Positions 34,601 through 46,201 of a stretch of 64,000 bases of DNA are shown piece by piece (positions within the stretch are counted from its first letter, which is position 1; each line of letters starts with the position of its first letter). This DNA is from Diprion similis (lineage: Eukaryota; Arthropoda; Insecta; Hymenoptera; Diprionidae). The stretch spans positions 12,660,146 to 12,724,145 of the forward strand of contig NC_060118.1 in the NCBI RefSeq assembly GCF_021155765.1. The letters are read 5' to 3'. Below the pieces are notes generated by a model. The model ran no database searches, was not told the DNA's origin, and saw only the letters and a program-made list of their open reading frames with translations. The translations under genes were made by a program, and so were the position numbers.

Positions 34601-36727
34601 AGAGTGCAATTAGAACAGACTCAAAAAGAACTAGATCGAGTTAAAGAATTATACGTAGATGTTTGTGGTACAAAAGAGCAACTGATAGCACAGCATAACG
34701 AAGAAATTGCGGAATTAAAAGCAACGTATGCAGACTTTGAGACACATAAAGCAACAGTGGACAAGATGAATCGGGACTTGGAAACTCAAGCATCTGTTAT
34801 AAAGAGGCTAACTATGGAGTGCGAACTTTACAGGAGTAAAACTGTAGAACTGGAAAAAGATTTGGGTCATGAAAGGCAGAGAAGAGAAGAACATGCAAAA
34901 AGAATACATGTTGAAATTGAGAAAAGTGAGAAGAAACCATTTTACTTTGGTTTTTTAAACACTTTTATAGACGTGAGTTTTTGACCATTGATTTTGTTTT
35001 TCTTATTTGCAGCGAAAGAAGAAACGCTGAAAGAATTGCGCAATGCTTACCCAAACCGTAACATAAGTGTAATTTTACCAGATCACTGCTCTGAACATGT
35101 AGATAAAATTACTCAGGTATATATGTTGTTTAAACATCGTTTTTCATAATACGGCGTACATTTATAGTCAAATATACCCTTATCACTATCATATTCTATT
35201 GCAGCTTGAAGACGATTGCAAACGCTTGGAAGAAAAGCTTTCGAACGTCGTTGAAGAACGGAAAAAAATGACTGAACTTCAAACAGATTTGGATGATGCT
35301 AGATTAAAAATAGCCCAGTTGGAAATCGCACATGAGTCTTTGAAGAAAAAGTGCGAGGATGTTGCCAGAGAACGAAATTCCTGCAGAGATAAGATCTCGG
35401 CATTGGAATTAGAAGTATTGAATGCTAAAAGAAGTACACGATCGAATTCAGAGGAATCTAGTGAAATCAGACAAAGAATCGAACGTGCAGAAAGTGAATA
35501 CGAATTATTGCGAAAAGAATATGATAGCGTTCTGAGGGATAGAAATACGTTGAAGGATAAGTTGTCTAGTTTAGAAGTAAAACAGTTGCAATGCAATAAA
35601 GATGTTAATTCGAACTTAGAAGAAAGAATGATACTTTTGGAGAATGAGTCACGGCGCAACGAAGAGCAGCTTCAACTTCGATTGAAAGAAATCAATACGC
35701 TCAAAGATGAACGAGATCAGCTCGTAGTTAAACTGAAAGATCAGGCAAGACAATTTGAACGGTATGTTAAGAGTCAAACGCAGGTGTCTGCGGAATTGAA
35801 CAACTCTCCTCGTAGCTTGGCAGGTGATGCTGATTTACAAAAAATTAAAGAAATTGCCATAAAAGAGGTCAGGGAAGAAATGGAGGAAAAAGTGACTGAC
35901 GAATTGAAGGGAATTGAAGAGCAACATTCACAAAGACAAAAGGAAATTGAAGAGCAGTATAAAGTCCTATTGTTAGAGTTGCAGTCAAGGTGCAGAGAAA
36001 AGACTGAAGAAGTTAAAGCTGTCAAAGAAGCTATGATCGCAGAAAGACTCCGGTTGCAATCGTCGTTTAAGGCGCAGGAAGAAGCGATAGCAAAGATGAT
36101 AGAAGTGAAGCTGGATAAGATGCATCATGAGTTAGTTGCTAGGAAAATTAGAATAGAATCCTTGCTGGAGGAATTAAAAAGGAGAGAAATTGATATGGAA
36201 GAACAGAGAAATGTAATGGCCCAAGTAATGTCAGAGTGGGCAGCAGAAATTAGATCGATCAAAACGAAAGAGGCTGAAATGAATCAAGATATTGAAAAGT
36301 TGAAGCAAAAGGAGGAGACTTTAACCGAAGAAGTTAAAGATTTGAAACAAAAAGAGGAAGATATGACAAGTCATATCAATATGTTGAAACACAAATATCA
36401 GTCAGCAAGGAAAACTGCTCAAAATTATAAGGTAAGACCTTTGGGATATCATTCGGTATACCCAACGATAAACGTTTTTAATTGTGGTTTTAAAACTGAC
36501 ATGATTTACAGGAACTGGCAGAGAATAAAGAAAAATTTTTACTGAGCGAATGTGAAAGGATCAAGGAGGGTTACAAAAGAGCCATGAATCAAGTACAACA
36601 AAAAGTTGATGCAATAGTGAGCTCTCAAGAGAAACAAGTATCAACAAAAATGGCAGAGCTCGAGAGTCAGTATGAAGAACAGTTAGAACAAATGAGACTT
36701 AAAATGAAGTACAAAAATAAATGTTGA
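31678..36727 (+). CDS. asl: Centriole duplication scaffold, Cep152/Asterless-like
   Basis: Cep152 (Asterless in flies) surrounds the centriole and recruits the kinase Plk4 through an acidic N-terminus. Eleven exons join in phase: 31678-31794, 31877-32756, 32824-32912, 32995-33195, 33482-33721, 33787-33959, 34038-34499, 34603-34925, 35013-35116, 35205-36431, 36512-36727 (4,032 nt, 1,343 aa). The acidic block (EEDEEQEDIKRRNEE, then ILTNAFDDLDNDDDEAS) resembles the Plk4-binding region of Cep152. Residues from about 270 onward are almost continuous coiled coil. The Tyr/Pro-rich N-terminal third carries two copies of a GPT-S-IQRE-GVYG motif. The protein is shorter than vertebrate Cep152 (about 1,700 aa) and longer than fly Asl (about 990 aa), from memory. 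Coiled coils are easily confused with one another, so the name rests mainly on the N-terminus. Confidence 0.8.
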
Positions 36728-36775
36728 AGTATGTATTAATTCCATTTACCTCTGGTAGAGCTTTCCGTAGTTTAG

Positions 36776-36781
36776 AATAAA
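36776..36781 (+). terminator. Polyadenylation signal of the Cep152-like gene
   Basis: A canonical AATAAA lies 49 bases after the stop codon at 36727, implying a very short 3' UTR. Confidence 0.55.
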
Positions 36782-38321
36782 TTGTAGTTAGAAGAGGCTA
36801 ATTATATATTATTCTAGTTTAATTTAAAGCACTTTATTGTACAACACATCATTAGAAGAGAATTTATTTTAGGAACAATATTTTCAAATATATATAATAA
36901 TATTACCAGTCGCTGCGGTTGCCCATACATCAAACGATACGATAGTCATTATTATAAGTGTTAAATTTCTCTGTAAGTTTTGCAATAATAATTGCAAAAT
37001 TCTAGATAATTAACAACAGGCAAAATGCCTGGTCACGTACTTTGTAGGAAATTCTAATTGTAAATCACAAATTGATTCAAGTATTAACATTAATGTTAAA
37101 CATTTCTATAAAATTTATATCATGTAAAGTTGAAATTTTATAAATTTGTATACTTAAGATATTAATAACAATTGTCGTACAACTTTCCATTCATCAAAAT
37201 GCCGGGACCGTACTATAAGCACCAGCAGCCATCACTGAATTTAGCTTGTTAATATAGGATGAGGTTGTACACGGACGATTCTAATTATTATATTCAACTA
37301 TTTTAATTACTGTAGATCTGCAAGAGTAGATAATTACGTCTTAGATGAAAATTATGCCTCTGTTACTATATGAATATTCGGTTAAGTAATAATGAAGAAA
37401 AAAAAAAAAAAAGATTTATTCGATATATGGGCAAAAAAGAAAAAAAAAGAAATGAAAAAAAAATATATATATATTAATCGCTACTTTCGTAGATCTATTT
37501 TCAACTAAATTTTTACTAACTGTGGCAATTTGTAAACGAGTCGATTCTTATTTCACTGACGTATCTATCGTGTCGTTTGAATCGGAAATTTCAGCAACCA
37601 AACTATAGAGAGTATTGCATAATATATATTGTTTAATTACGTGTCGATACTGTCACAACATAATAATATCATCATTATCATTTATTATAAAACCATCACT
37701 AAATACAGAGTATTATTAATATTAATTACTTACGATGTATTTTTGTACGTAGAATGAATTAATTTATTTTTTGTAATAAACATCTTATGTCATACCACAT
37801 TCTAAATAATACTAATCAGTACAAGCGACGTCCTGTTGGGGCTCAGAATGCGCGGTTTTGGTCCGGTTTTTTTCTTTCCTTTGAAGCACAATCTAATGTT
37901 TACAGTTGCGTTACGAATCATTACAAGAATCTGTAGCTTTAAGATCCTAAGTTCATGTAATTATCAACGTTTGCCAAGTGTTTGTTTATGAAAAATGAAG
38001 TGCATTCACAGATACCTTTTTTTTTTATAACGAATAGCAATTTGAAAAGATTTTTCGTCATCAATAACGTTAATCTATGTGTACTGGTTCATTTCTGTAA
38101 TCTATTCAAACACTTGTCAGTTATCGAAAGATACAATTGTTTTCCATACTTGTTTATACTTGTTTTTTTCTTATTTGAATTGGATAACATACAGAAACCC
38201 AAACACAAACGGACGTTACAAACACATTCATATCACTGTACGTGTGTGCTGAGGATTATTCGAGGTCAATGTTCTCTGGTTTGTTTTTGCCACCTCAGTG
38301 TTCCTCGAGTAGCTGATCACG
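36782..38321. other. Intergenic region between the Cep152-like gene and PRCP
   Basis: AT-rich sequence of about 1.5 kb with poly-A runs near 37394-37460 and no exon that I can support. The promoter and 5' UTR of PRCP must lie in its right part. Confidence 0.6.
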
Positions 38322-40484
38322 ATGGATCTCCCAACTGCTTTTGCTTTAATAAATGCATTGTTTTGTTGTTACATTACTGGTGCTAGCTCTATAGAATATT
38401 ATAAATTTAAACCAACTCAAAGCCGGGCAGTAGGAGACGTCAAGTATGACTTTCTGATCAAAAAGTTTGAAGTACCTGTGAGTGAACAAGTTTGTTGTAT
38501 CTTTTATTCAGTCGGTAAATTGTTTTGTTATTTGAGTACAAGAACTGACTCACCTTTGCAATTGATGATTACTTTTGTTTCTAGCTCGATCATTTCAGTT
38601 TTTCAATCAACAATACGTTTGAGATTCGCTACCTCCTTAACAACACATGGCAGAGGGGCAATGATCCACCAATATTCTTTTACACAGGAAATGAAGGGGA
38701 CATCGAACTCTTTGCGCAAAATACGGTGAGACTCGGATTGTAGAGTACATGCAAGTAATTAGCATTATAACTGATGTTGAAAATTTGATCGCTGCATGCT
38801 AATTATTCTGGAAGTCAGTGAGCTTATCACAAGATAGTCGTGTGCTAGTTTGTGGCGTAGCCCCTTGTTTGTGGAAGTTTTGAAATATGTTGGTAATGAT
38901 ATTCAACTTTTTCTTGCAGGGTTTTATGTGGGAAATCGCACCAACCTTTGGCGCACTTTTAATATTTGCTGAACATCGCTATTACGGAAAATCTATGCCA
39001 TTTGGAAACGAATCTTATTCAGATCCTAGTCATCTCGGGTATTTAACATCCCAACAAGCCTTAGCCGATTATGCTGACTTGATACGTTTCCTGAAATCTG
39101 CTTCAAACATGAAAAACAGCCCTGTGATTGTGTTTGGAGGCTCTTACGGTGGAATGCTTAGCGCATGGATGCGGATGAAGTATCCACACCTTGTGAAAGG
39201 GTGATAGTTGCAAAAGTTTCTTTTCAATGCTAAGCCTTGCTTGTGGTGCAATAAATAATCCACTTGAAAATTTCAGAGCAATCGCAGCTTCAGCTCCGAT
39301 CCTGCAATTCACTGGTATCACCGAATGCGGCGCATTTGCAAAAGTTGTCACATCAGATTTTCACATTGCCCATCCAGAGTGTCCGAAAACAATTCTCACA
39401 TCATGGGCAGCAATTGACAACGTTACGTCAACTAGTGAGACAGAATATTATTTGATTAGCTTTAGTTATCTGCTATTTCCTACAGTCAGGGACATTTTCA
39501 GAAATTGAATAATTTATTTTTTTTTTATAGAAAATGGGAGGAAATGGTTTACAGAAAATTGGAAATTGTGTCAACCGTTGAAAAATTCATTAGATGTTAA
39601 AGTGCTGAAAGACTTTTTGACCGATATCTACGGAAATTTGGCGATGGTAAACTATCCATACGAGTCAAACTTCTTAGCACCTTTACCTGCGTATCCAATA
39701 TCCGTAAGTTATATTCTAAGATGAAAAACTTCACCCTTATTATAATAAAAAAAAATAAACCTAGCTCAAATAACTATATTTAATATTTTTGTTTGTGTAG
39801 AAAGTCTGCAGCTACTTGACGAACTCGAATCAGAACGACATGGCGCTTCTTCTTGATCTGAATAAAGCGATCAGTGTGTTTACAAATGGTACTGGAGACA
39901 GCGAGTGCTTAGCTGTAAGCGAAAGTTCTTCTCCAAATTTGGATAGCAAAGGGTGGTTGTATCAATCCTGCACAGAGATGGTCATGCCCATGTGTACCAA
40001 TGGCGTGGATGATATGTTCGAAAAAATTCCTTGGGATTTTAAGAAATTTAGCGACGACTGCTATCAGACTTTCAAGACCAGACCCCAGCCTTATCTAGCC
40101 TGCGAGGAATATGGATGTCAGGATCTATCTGCGGCTAGTAACATTGTATTTAGGTGTGTTTACTGTTTATTTTGTCTTGAAAGTGACAGTGACTTCATAT
40201 TTTGCGTCAATTATGGCCTTGCTCATAACATTTGCAGTAATGGATTGTTGGACCCTTGGTCGTCTGGTGGAGTTTTATCAAACGTTTCGGCATCGACAAT
40301 GGCAATTCTCATACCAGAAGCTGCTCACCATCTAGATCTCAGGGCAAGTAACCCCCATGATCCATCTAGCGTAATTTACACGCGACAAATTCACAACGAT
40401 TTTATTAAAAAGTGGATTCACGAGCACTGGGTGCCTATTGATGAGACAAAAGCGATACAATATGAAATTATAAGTGTTAGATAA
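38322..40484 (+). CDS. Prcp: Lysosomal Pro-X carboxypeptidase, S28 serine peptidase
   Basis: Family S28 enzymes remove the C-terminal residue after proline in acidic compartments or outside the cell. Seven exons join in phase: 38322-38477, 38585-38725, 38920-39200, 39277-39434, 39531-39703, 39801-40153, 40238-40484 (1,509 nt, 502 aa; human PRCP is about 496). The N-terminus (MDLPTAFALINALFCCYITG) looks like a signal peptide. The nucleophile is Ser174 in FGGSYGGMLSAWMRMKYPH; Asp426 lies in NGLLDPWSSGG; His451/452 lies in EAAHHLDLR, so the catalytic triad is complete. FYTGNEGD and AEHRYYGKS are typical S28 motifs, and several N-glycosylation sequons fit a secreted or lysosomal enzyme. DPP7 is the closest alternative; the length and C-terminal part fit PRCP better. 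Confidence 0.93.
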
Positions 40485-41255
40485 AATATATGCTACATTG
40501 AATTTTGCGTTTTATGTTCATATTGGGAAAGTTTTCGTATTGAATTTAAAATATAAATTGAAATAGGATCTTTTATAATATTTACGATTCGTTTATTCAA
40601 ATTGTGGATATAAATGGTTTTACATGCGTGGATGAATCACCCGGTGCTCTTGAGTTTACATGAATGAAATTTGAGAAAAGAGATTAAAAGTCATCGACAT
40701 AGCTTTGTCGCAATAATGTAAAAACATATTGCTGGTGATCCATCGGATTTATTACTATTAAAAAGCTGCAGTGTATGTATGTACTCATATTAATTACTAA
40801 TCAGATCGTCAATCTTATCGTTAAAAAAAGGTATCATTTAAAAAATTAAGTTGTAAAGCATCAGATGGTAAATGTTCCCTCGATGATAAAATTTTTGTCT
40901 ACAATTAATCGGAGATTTCTTCTCATACTTCTTATCATTAGCCATCAATGCAGATTTACGTAGATTTACTGACTCGTCGAACAGACAGTTGTATATGAAT
41001 ATAAAATAATTCAGGAACAATAAGTTATAATCCTTACCTATAATACGTATCATAAAAAGTAAACCAGTTTTTACATAAACAATAACGAGTTCTATAATAT
41101 ACTAATATTCGTGCTAAAACTACCTCTTAGTCGAGTCCTCCCGTATCCTCTCCGTTAAAATGATACTAATTCGTTAAATAAAGTGGTAACAAAAAAAAAA
41201 AAAATACACTATGAAAAATAAATATCTAGCTTATGTTTTTGTTTGAAAGTAATGC
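40485..41255. other. Convergent intergenic region between PRCP and kinesin-2
   Basis: The stop codons of two convergent genes are 771 bases apart. Minus-strand AATAAA occurs at 40592-40597 and 40748-40753, either of which could end the kinesin transcript about 500-660 bases after its stop. If so, the two 3' UTRs come close together or overlap. No other gene is seen. Confidence 0.5.
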
Positions 41256-43990
41256 TTAACGAGGGGGTCGTCGATGAGCAGTAGTCGGTCTGGGAACACC
41301 TGACCGACCTCTCAATTTTTTTGGTTGCGCGAGACTGCTTTCTGTGCTTGTGTTGTACGAAAGGTAGATGTTAGACAGATCCGGCTGTGGCTGCTGTAAC
41401 AGGAATTGTAATGTGCAAGTTTCTCAATATTTCAAGCTTTCGATTAAAATCACAACTTCCACTTACGTCTTTGGTGCCTCCGGTCGAAGGTGTGGCTTGT
41501 GCTTTTCTCATATTGTTTCCTGTGTACGCTACACATTTCAACTGCCACTCCCCAATGTCCTCGTTCCAATGAACGTACCTTTCGATCATCGTCTGGAAAA
41601 TATTGTGCCAGTCAGGACAGAGTCAGTTAAAATGTCGTATTTTCTGCATCTCAGTTTACTTACCTGGTACTGAACAGGAATATAGTTGTTGAGAACGAGT
41701 TCGTGAAGTTGTAACTCTCGTCCAATTTCTCGTACACCTTCCAGGAGATCTTCCATTTCTCGCTGATGCTCTTGTTGCAAGTCCGATAATTCGGCTTTGG
41801 CAGACATCAGCATGGTGTAGACTCTGCCCAATTTTTTTGTTTTTCCTGCAGCCTCTTCTTGCAGGGACGAGTATTTCTCTTCAATGTCTATGCGTTCAGC
41901 CTCTTTTTCTTCAATAGCTTTCTTCAGCTGTTCTTCTCGGCTCTTTCTTTGGTCTAACTCAATTGCAGATGCCGCGAGTAGCTGTTCCTGAGCCTCGGCT
42001 TTCTCTAATAAATTCTCACCGCCAACTAGAATTTTGTTTTGCAAGTTTTGCATTTTTTCCCTTAACGCTTCCTTCTCGCTTCTAAGAAAAAAATTGAAAG
42101 TTCGTATTTGATAATGATTATCAACTGTTATTGTGGTTGTTATTTTTGTTTTCATACTGAATATAAAAACTTACTGCGTTCTCTTTAACTCAATGACGTC
42201 TTTGTCATCCGGGCTTTTATCGTGCCTCTCTGCCTTGTCCATTTTTTCTCTCAATTCTACCTCACCATCTTCAAGTTGATCCATTGAAAGTATTTGGCTT
42301 TGTCTATGTCTTGTCTTCCTATCACACTTTGAGTCAAAATTATCATCAGAATCTTCCGTCTCGGGGTCTGACTCTGAAATTCCTGTACCATTTTCTTCGA
42401 GTTGTTTACGTAGTTCTTCAATTTCAACTTGGAACTGACGAAGCAGGGCATCCTTTGGGTCCTCGTTAATCCTAGCTCGGTTCTTAATATTTTTAGCTCG
42501 ATTTGCGTACCTTAGAGTACTTATAGTTTCATCGTAGTTCATGTCAGCAGGGCTAATGTTTGCGCACTGCGAAAAAATTAAATTCATTAAAATTTAGTTC
42601 ATTGTTTATTTGGGAAAGAAATTTTCAAAGTCAGAATCACAAATGCTAGGTAAATAGTCACCATTAAAGTTTTAGAATTTCCACCCAGCGAATCCTGCAG
42701 CAATCTTGTTAGTTTTGAGTTTCTGTACGGGACGTGTGAACTTTGTCCGTCAACAAGTGCAGATATAACATTGCCCAGGGTCGACAGAGACAAATTAATC
42801 TTTGTAGCCTCTCTCAGACGGACTCCTGTGGCTTTGGTTTTACTTTGTCTCTCTGAGCCCTGAAAGATCGAGGTTTAAATCTCACAATGTTGAAATTTTG
42901 CAATTCAAATTGGGATTTATATACTACGAAGAGATACGCACAGCTAGATCTACAAGGTGAAGTTTTCCCATTTTAACATGTTGTTCTCCATCATCGCCGA
43001 GTTGACTGGACTCGACAGTTATTGTGAATATTGCATGGGACCTAGAACTGGAAACATTCATCGCGGTTGCGCCGACAACCCCTTAAATTAAATAAATAAA
43101 TAATGGATTATCTTGAGGTGATTTTGCATCTTTAGGAAAAGTTGTTGAGCAGTGATTAAATATGCTCACGATTCTTATTTCCTAGGGTCATGATGCGGTC
43201 CAAGTCATCAGCGTTATTGACCACATATCCGCTCAGGTCTTTAACGAAAACACCAATGTCCGGTCTCTCCTTGACTTCTAAACGAGTATTTTGATCCTTC
43301 CCTAACAAATCTCTAACTTCTTCGTTGTAAATCTCTAAGTAAGTGGCACGAACTAAGAACCTGCGAAAACGTAGTCTGAGATGAAATTCATATTATTTTA
43401 GTTCTGTCAAGTAATTATCAGTACATATTGATTCTGTAATTGATATGAACGAATCGACAACTCGGGCTGGTAATTACTTCTGATTTTCGTCAGCCTTAGC
43501 GATATGGCCAAAAATATGAGCAAAGGTATTCGGAATGATGCCTCTTAGCTGTGGGGAAGTCTTGGCGCCAGACATAGTGTAGGTTTTGCCAGTTCCCGTT
43601 TGGCCATAAGCAAGTATTGTCCCATTGTAGCCTTGAAGAACTTTGTCGACGATCGGCCGGGCTGTTTCGTTGTATATATCAACTTGTGACGAGTCTGTAT
43701 CGAAAACTGCGTCGAAGGAAAACAGTTTTGGTGGTTCTCCGGGAGCAGCGTGAGGATTCTCTACCAATATTTCGCTGTTCAGAGAGTCGACTTTTGTTAT
43801 ATTCTTACAGTGACCGTCCAACTCCTTTCCGTTTAGCGGTCTTACACGAACGACCACTCTGACGTTTTCAATTTCTCCCAGCTCCGCAGCATTATCCTGT
43901 GAAATGTATTTTTCTTTGTTAAATCAGTGCAGTCGATGAGGACGAACGTAGTTTGAATAATTTTACCAAACGCACCCCTGGTACTTCCAT
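41256..43990 (-). CDS. Klp64D: Kinesin-2 motor subunit KIF3A/Klp64D
   Basis: This subunit of heterotrimeric kinesin-2 drives anterograde intraflagellar and axonal transport with KIF3B and KAP. Nine exons in transcript order: 43990-43967, 43896-43478, 43360-43170, 43081-42942, 42859-42662, 42566-42175, 42081-41664, 41592-41467, 41393-41256 (2,046 nt, 681 aa). The N-terminal motor has the P-loop GQTGTGKT (about 106-113), switch I SSRSH, switch II DLAGSE (joined across 42942/42859) and the neck block [21 protein letters not shown] charged stalk follows, then the KIF3A-specific tail [20 protein letters not shown]. The last exon encodes [13 protein letters not shown] and an Arg-rich end. KIF3B is less likely because this tail is specific to KIF3A. 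The 24-nt first coding exon is inferred from phase and is the least certain part. Confidence 0.95.
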
Positions 43991-44410
43991 TATCCTTTAA
44001 AAATTGCTCCGTTAATTTCTGACTCACTGTACAATATCACGACTGCAGTCTACCAGGGAAATACGCTCCTCGCAGTGACAGTGACAGGAGCAGACGACAC
44101 CGCCTCAAACAATCGAATCGATTTTTTTAATCACAAACCCCTTTTATGCCGACAGCGCGCTCTGTCTTCAATCATTAATAGTTTATTGTGTCATTCTGAG
44201 TCCGTCGGTAAACCAGAACTCCTGCCAATTGGCAATTTACGTCCCGAAATTATTATGTATGTAACCATACATTGTGTAACGAGGAGGTAAATTCGGTATT
44301 TTCGGACCGAGCGTCAAGTTTGCAAATACGGGAGGCGAACGAGGTTACGTGGTTTTTCACGACGCACGAAATTGAGGTTAGGGTCGTGTAATGTCAGATT
44401 TGTTCGCGAC

Positions 44411-44519
44411 AGCGCATGCGCGCAGTACGGAAAAGACGACTTTCAACTCTTAGGACTTAAACACGGACTCAGGGATAGTTAAAAGTGGTCTTTTCAGTAT
44501 TCCGCGTATGCGCATCCGT
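44411..44519. repeat. Imperfect palindrome with NRF1-like core
   Basis: The left arm (44411-44449) contains GCGCATGCGC, then AAAAGACGACTTTCAACT. The reverse complement of the right arm (44478-44519) contains GATGCGCAT, then AAAAGACCACTTTTAACT. The arms therefore pair imperfectly over about 40 bases around a 28-base spacer. The structure lies about 420 bases upstream of the kinesin start codon. It could be a small mobile element or a regulatory palindrome. GCGCATGCGC is a full match to the NRF1/Ewg recognition palindrome. Confidence 0.5.
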
Positions 44520-46173
44520 AAACTCACTCGCCTGTCTTGGAAACGAGTATTTTATGTACGGAAAATACGCATGGAAAACGCATGAACATGCTCGCGTTGT
44601 ATGAAAGTAGATTCCTACTTATCCAGTTAAAATTTCAACTCAAACTGTAGTCGTGCCTGAACGATGAGGGTTTTTTAAGCTAAGACAATATCGGTGCACC
44701 AATCCGGTGTGTATATATAACGGCATTGTGCGTAATTCATAGGGAAATAACACGGGCAATGATGGCGCGTTCATTGTGCACCAGAAGCTGCATCCACCCT
44801 TGTTTGCTAGCCACTCTACATACGCACGCCATGTGTTAGTTAACTAGGTGCAGGGTCTTAATTGAAACGGGGCAGCTGAGGGGGAAGCGTGAACAACACA
44901 GCGTTAAACTGGTCTAACTGTACATATTCAAATTCGAAGCTCACTCGAGTATTTTTACGCAAGGATTAGTTGAGTATCATATCGTTGAAGCAATAAAATG
45001 TGCGTTGGAACATATAATCATTTGCTGAATTGATTGAGTATAAAGACTTGTGGAATATTTTTAGGATGAAAAAATAATTTGATTTATTTATTTAGCTAAC
45101 GACATTGCATAGTACAATAATATAAAGAAACGCTGAAATTTAAAAACCTGCAATTTCAAAGATAACGCTAATATATCCGTAGAATTTTCATCTAACGAAG
45201 TCTCTTATTCCCACTTCGCGAACAGAAGTACAAAAATATATACACTTTAAAGATAACTCAATCTTAGAAATAGTTTCATTATGTTGGCGACTGTTTGTTC
45301 CTTTGACAAAAATAGACCTTAGACCAGACCGTGGAAGTGAGTCTTGTGTTGAAAGCGTGTAAACACACATAGGTATCTCGACGTACGACACATATAAAAC
45401 CGGGCAAGATTGTTCAGCGAGACCACCAGGGGTCCTCTTCTCGTCCTACGGGGTGAGATGGATGGACGAAGAGAGGGGCGGCAAGGGGGGGGGGGGGGAG
45501 CGATTCACGTTCACCATTCACTCGTGAATAACGTATACACGCCTGGCTATACGTTCATCGGCACTGGAAGCTGTGCTCTTTCACTCCCCTCGGTATTTTT
45601 CGTACCCCCGATGCGAACAACACGGGGTCCCTGCATGCACATGTGCATCTCGACCCCGTGGTTGAACGAAGCCCTTAGTCAGCCAGCAGTTTACGTATCG
45701 CTTATGAAGCGGGACGCTTGCGTCGTCGTCTGGAAACCATTTTATATAACGCGATATTTGGGTATGGGTATAGGATATTTTATTCTCAATCTTTGTCTGC
45801 TGGATGAAGGTAATTATTAAAAGAGGCCTACGATCGGCGTGCGAGCTGGATATCAGAGAGAGGGAACCTGCTACCATAAGTTATACTTACTCGAAGTAAA
45901 TCCTGTTCTCTGTATTCGCAACGAAACGAAAGGCGCGCGGCGTGTGTGGATTACATATAAGTTACGCACGCATATCCACGTTTCGGCTTTTGGCGACTTG
46001 TGGAAGTTCGCCCGGGTTCATGATCCGTCACCAAACACCTTCTACGAGAGCCACCTGGAATCTGGAAGACGCTAGGCTGCGTAGCTGCAGCTCGGGGTGC
46101 TTCATCGTTGGACTTCAAGCCGGTTGATCAGTTCGAGTCGATCTCTGGCGAGTGAAGAGTGAGTGAGAGAAAA

Positions 46174-46201
46174 GGGCGGGAGGGAGGGAGGGAGGGAGGG
46201 A
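46174..46201 (+). repeat. GGGA repeat, potential G-quadruplex
   Basis: Seven G3 runs separated by single bases (GGGCGGGAGGGAGGG and onward) meet the usual sequence rule for an intramolecular G-quadruplex on the + strand. It lies in a region that may be the promoter of the SMP/C2 gene. Confidence 0.6.

Noticed and set aside
41371..41403. Kinesin C-terminus ending in TAATAGSV at the first in-frame stop
   Set aside because: A short intron with good GTAAGT donor and TTACAG acceptor restores the conserved KIF3A tail, so the stop is intronic.
45393..45418. TATAAAA followed by TTCAGC as a core promoter
   Set aside because: The spacing is about 22 bases, shorter than the usual 30, and no first exon is evident; too weak to call.
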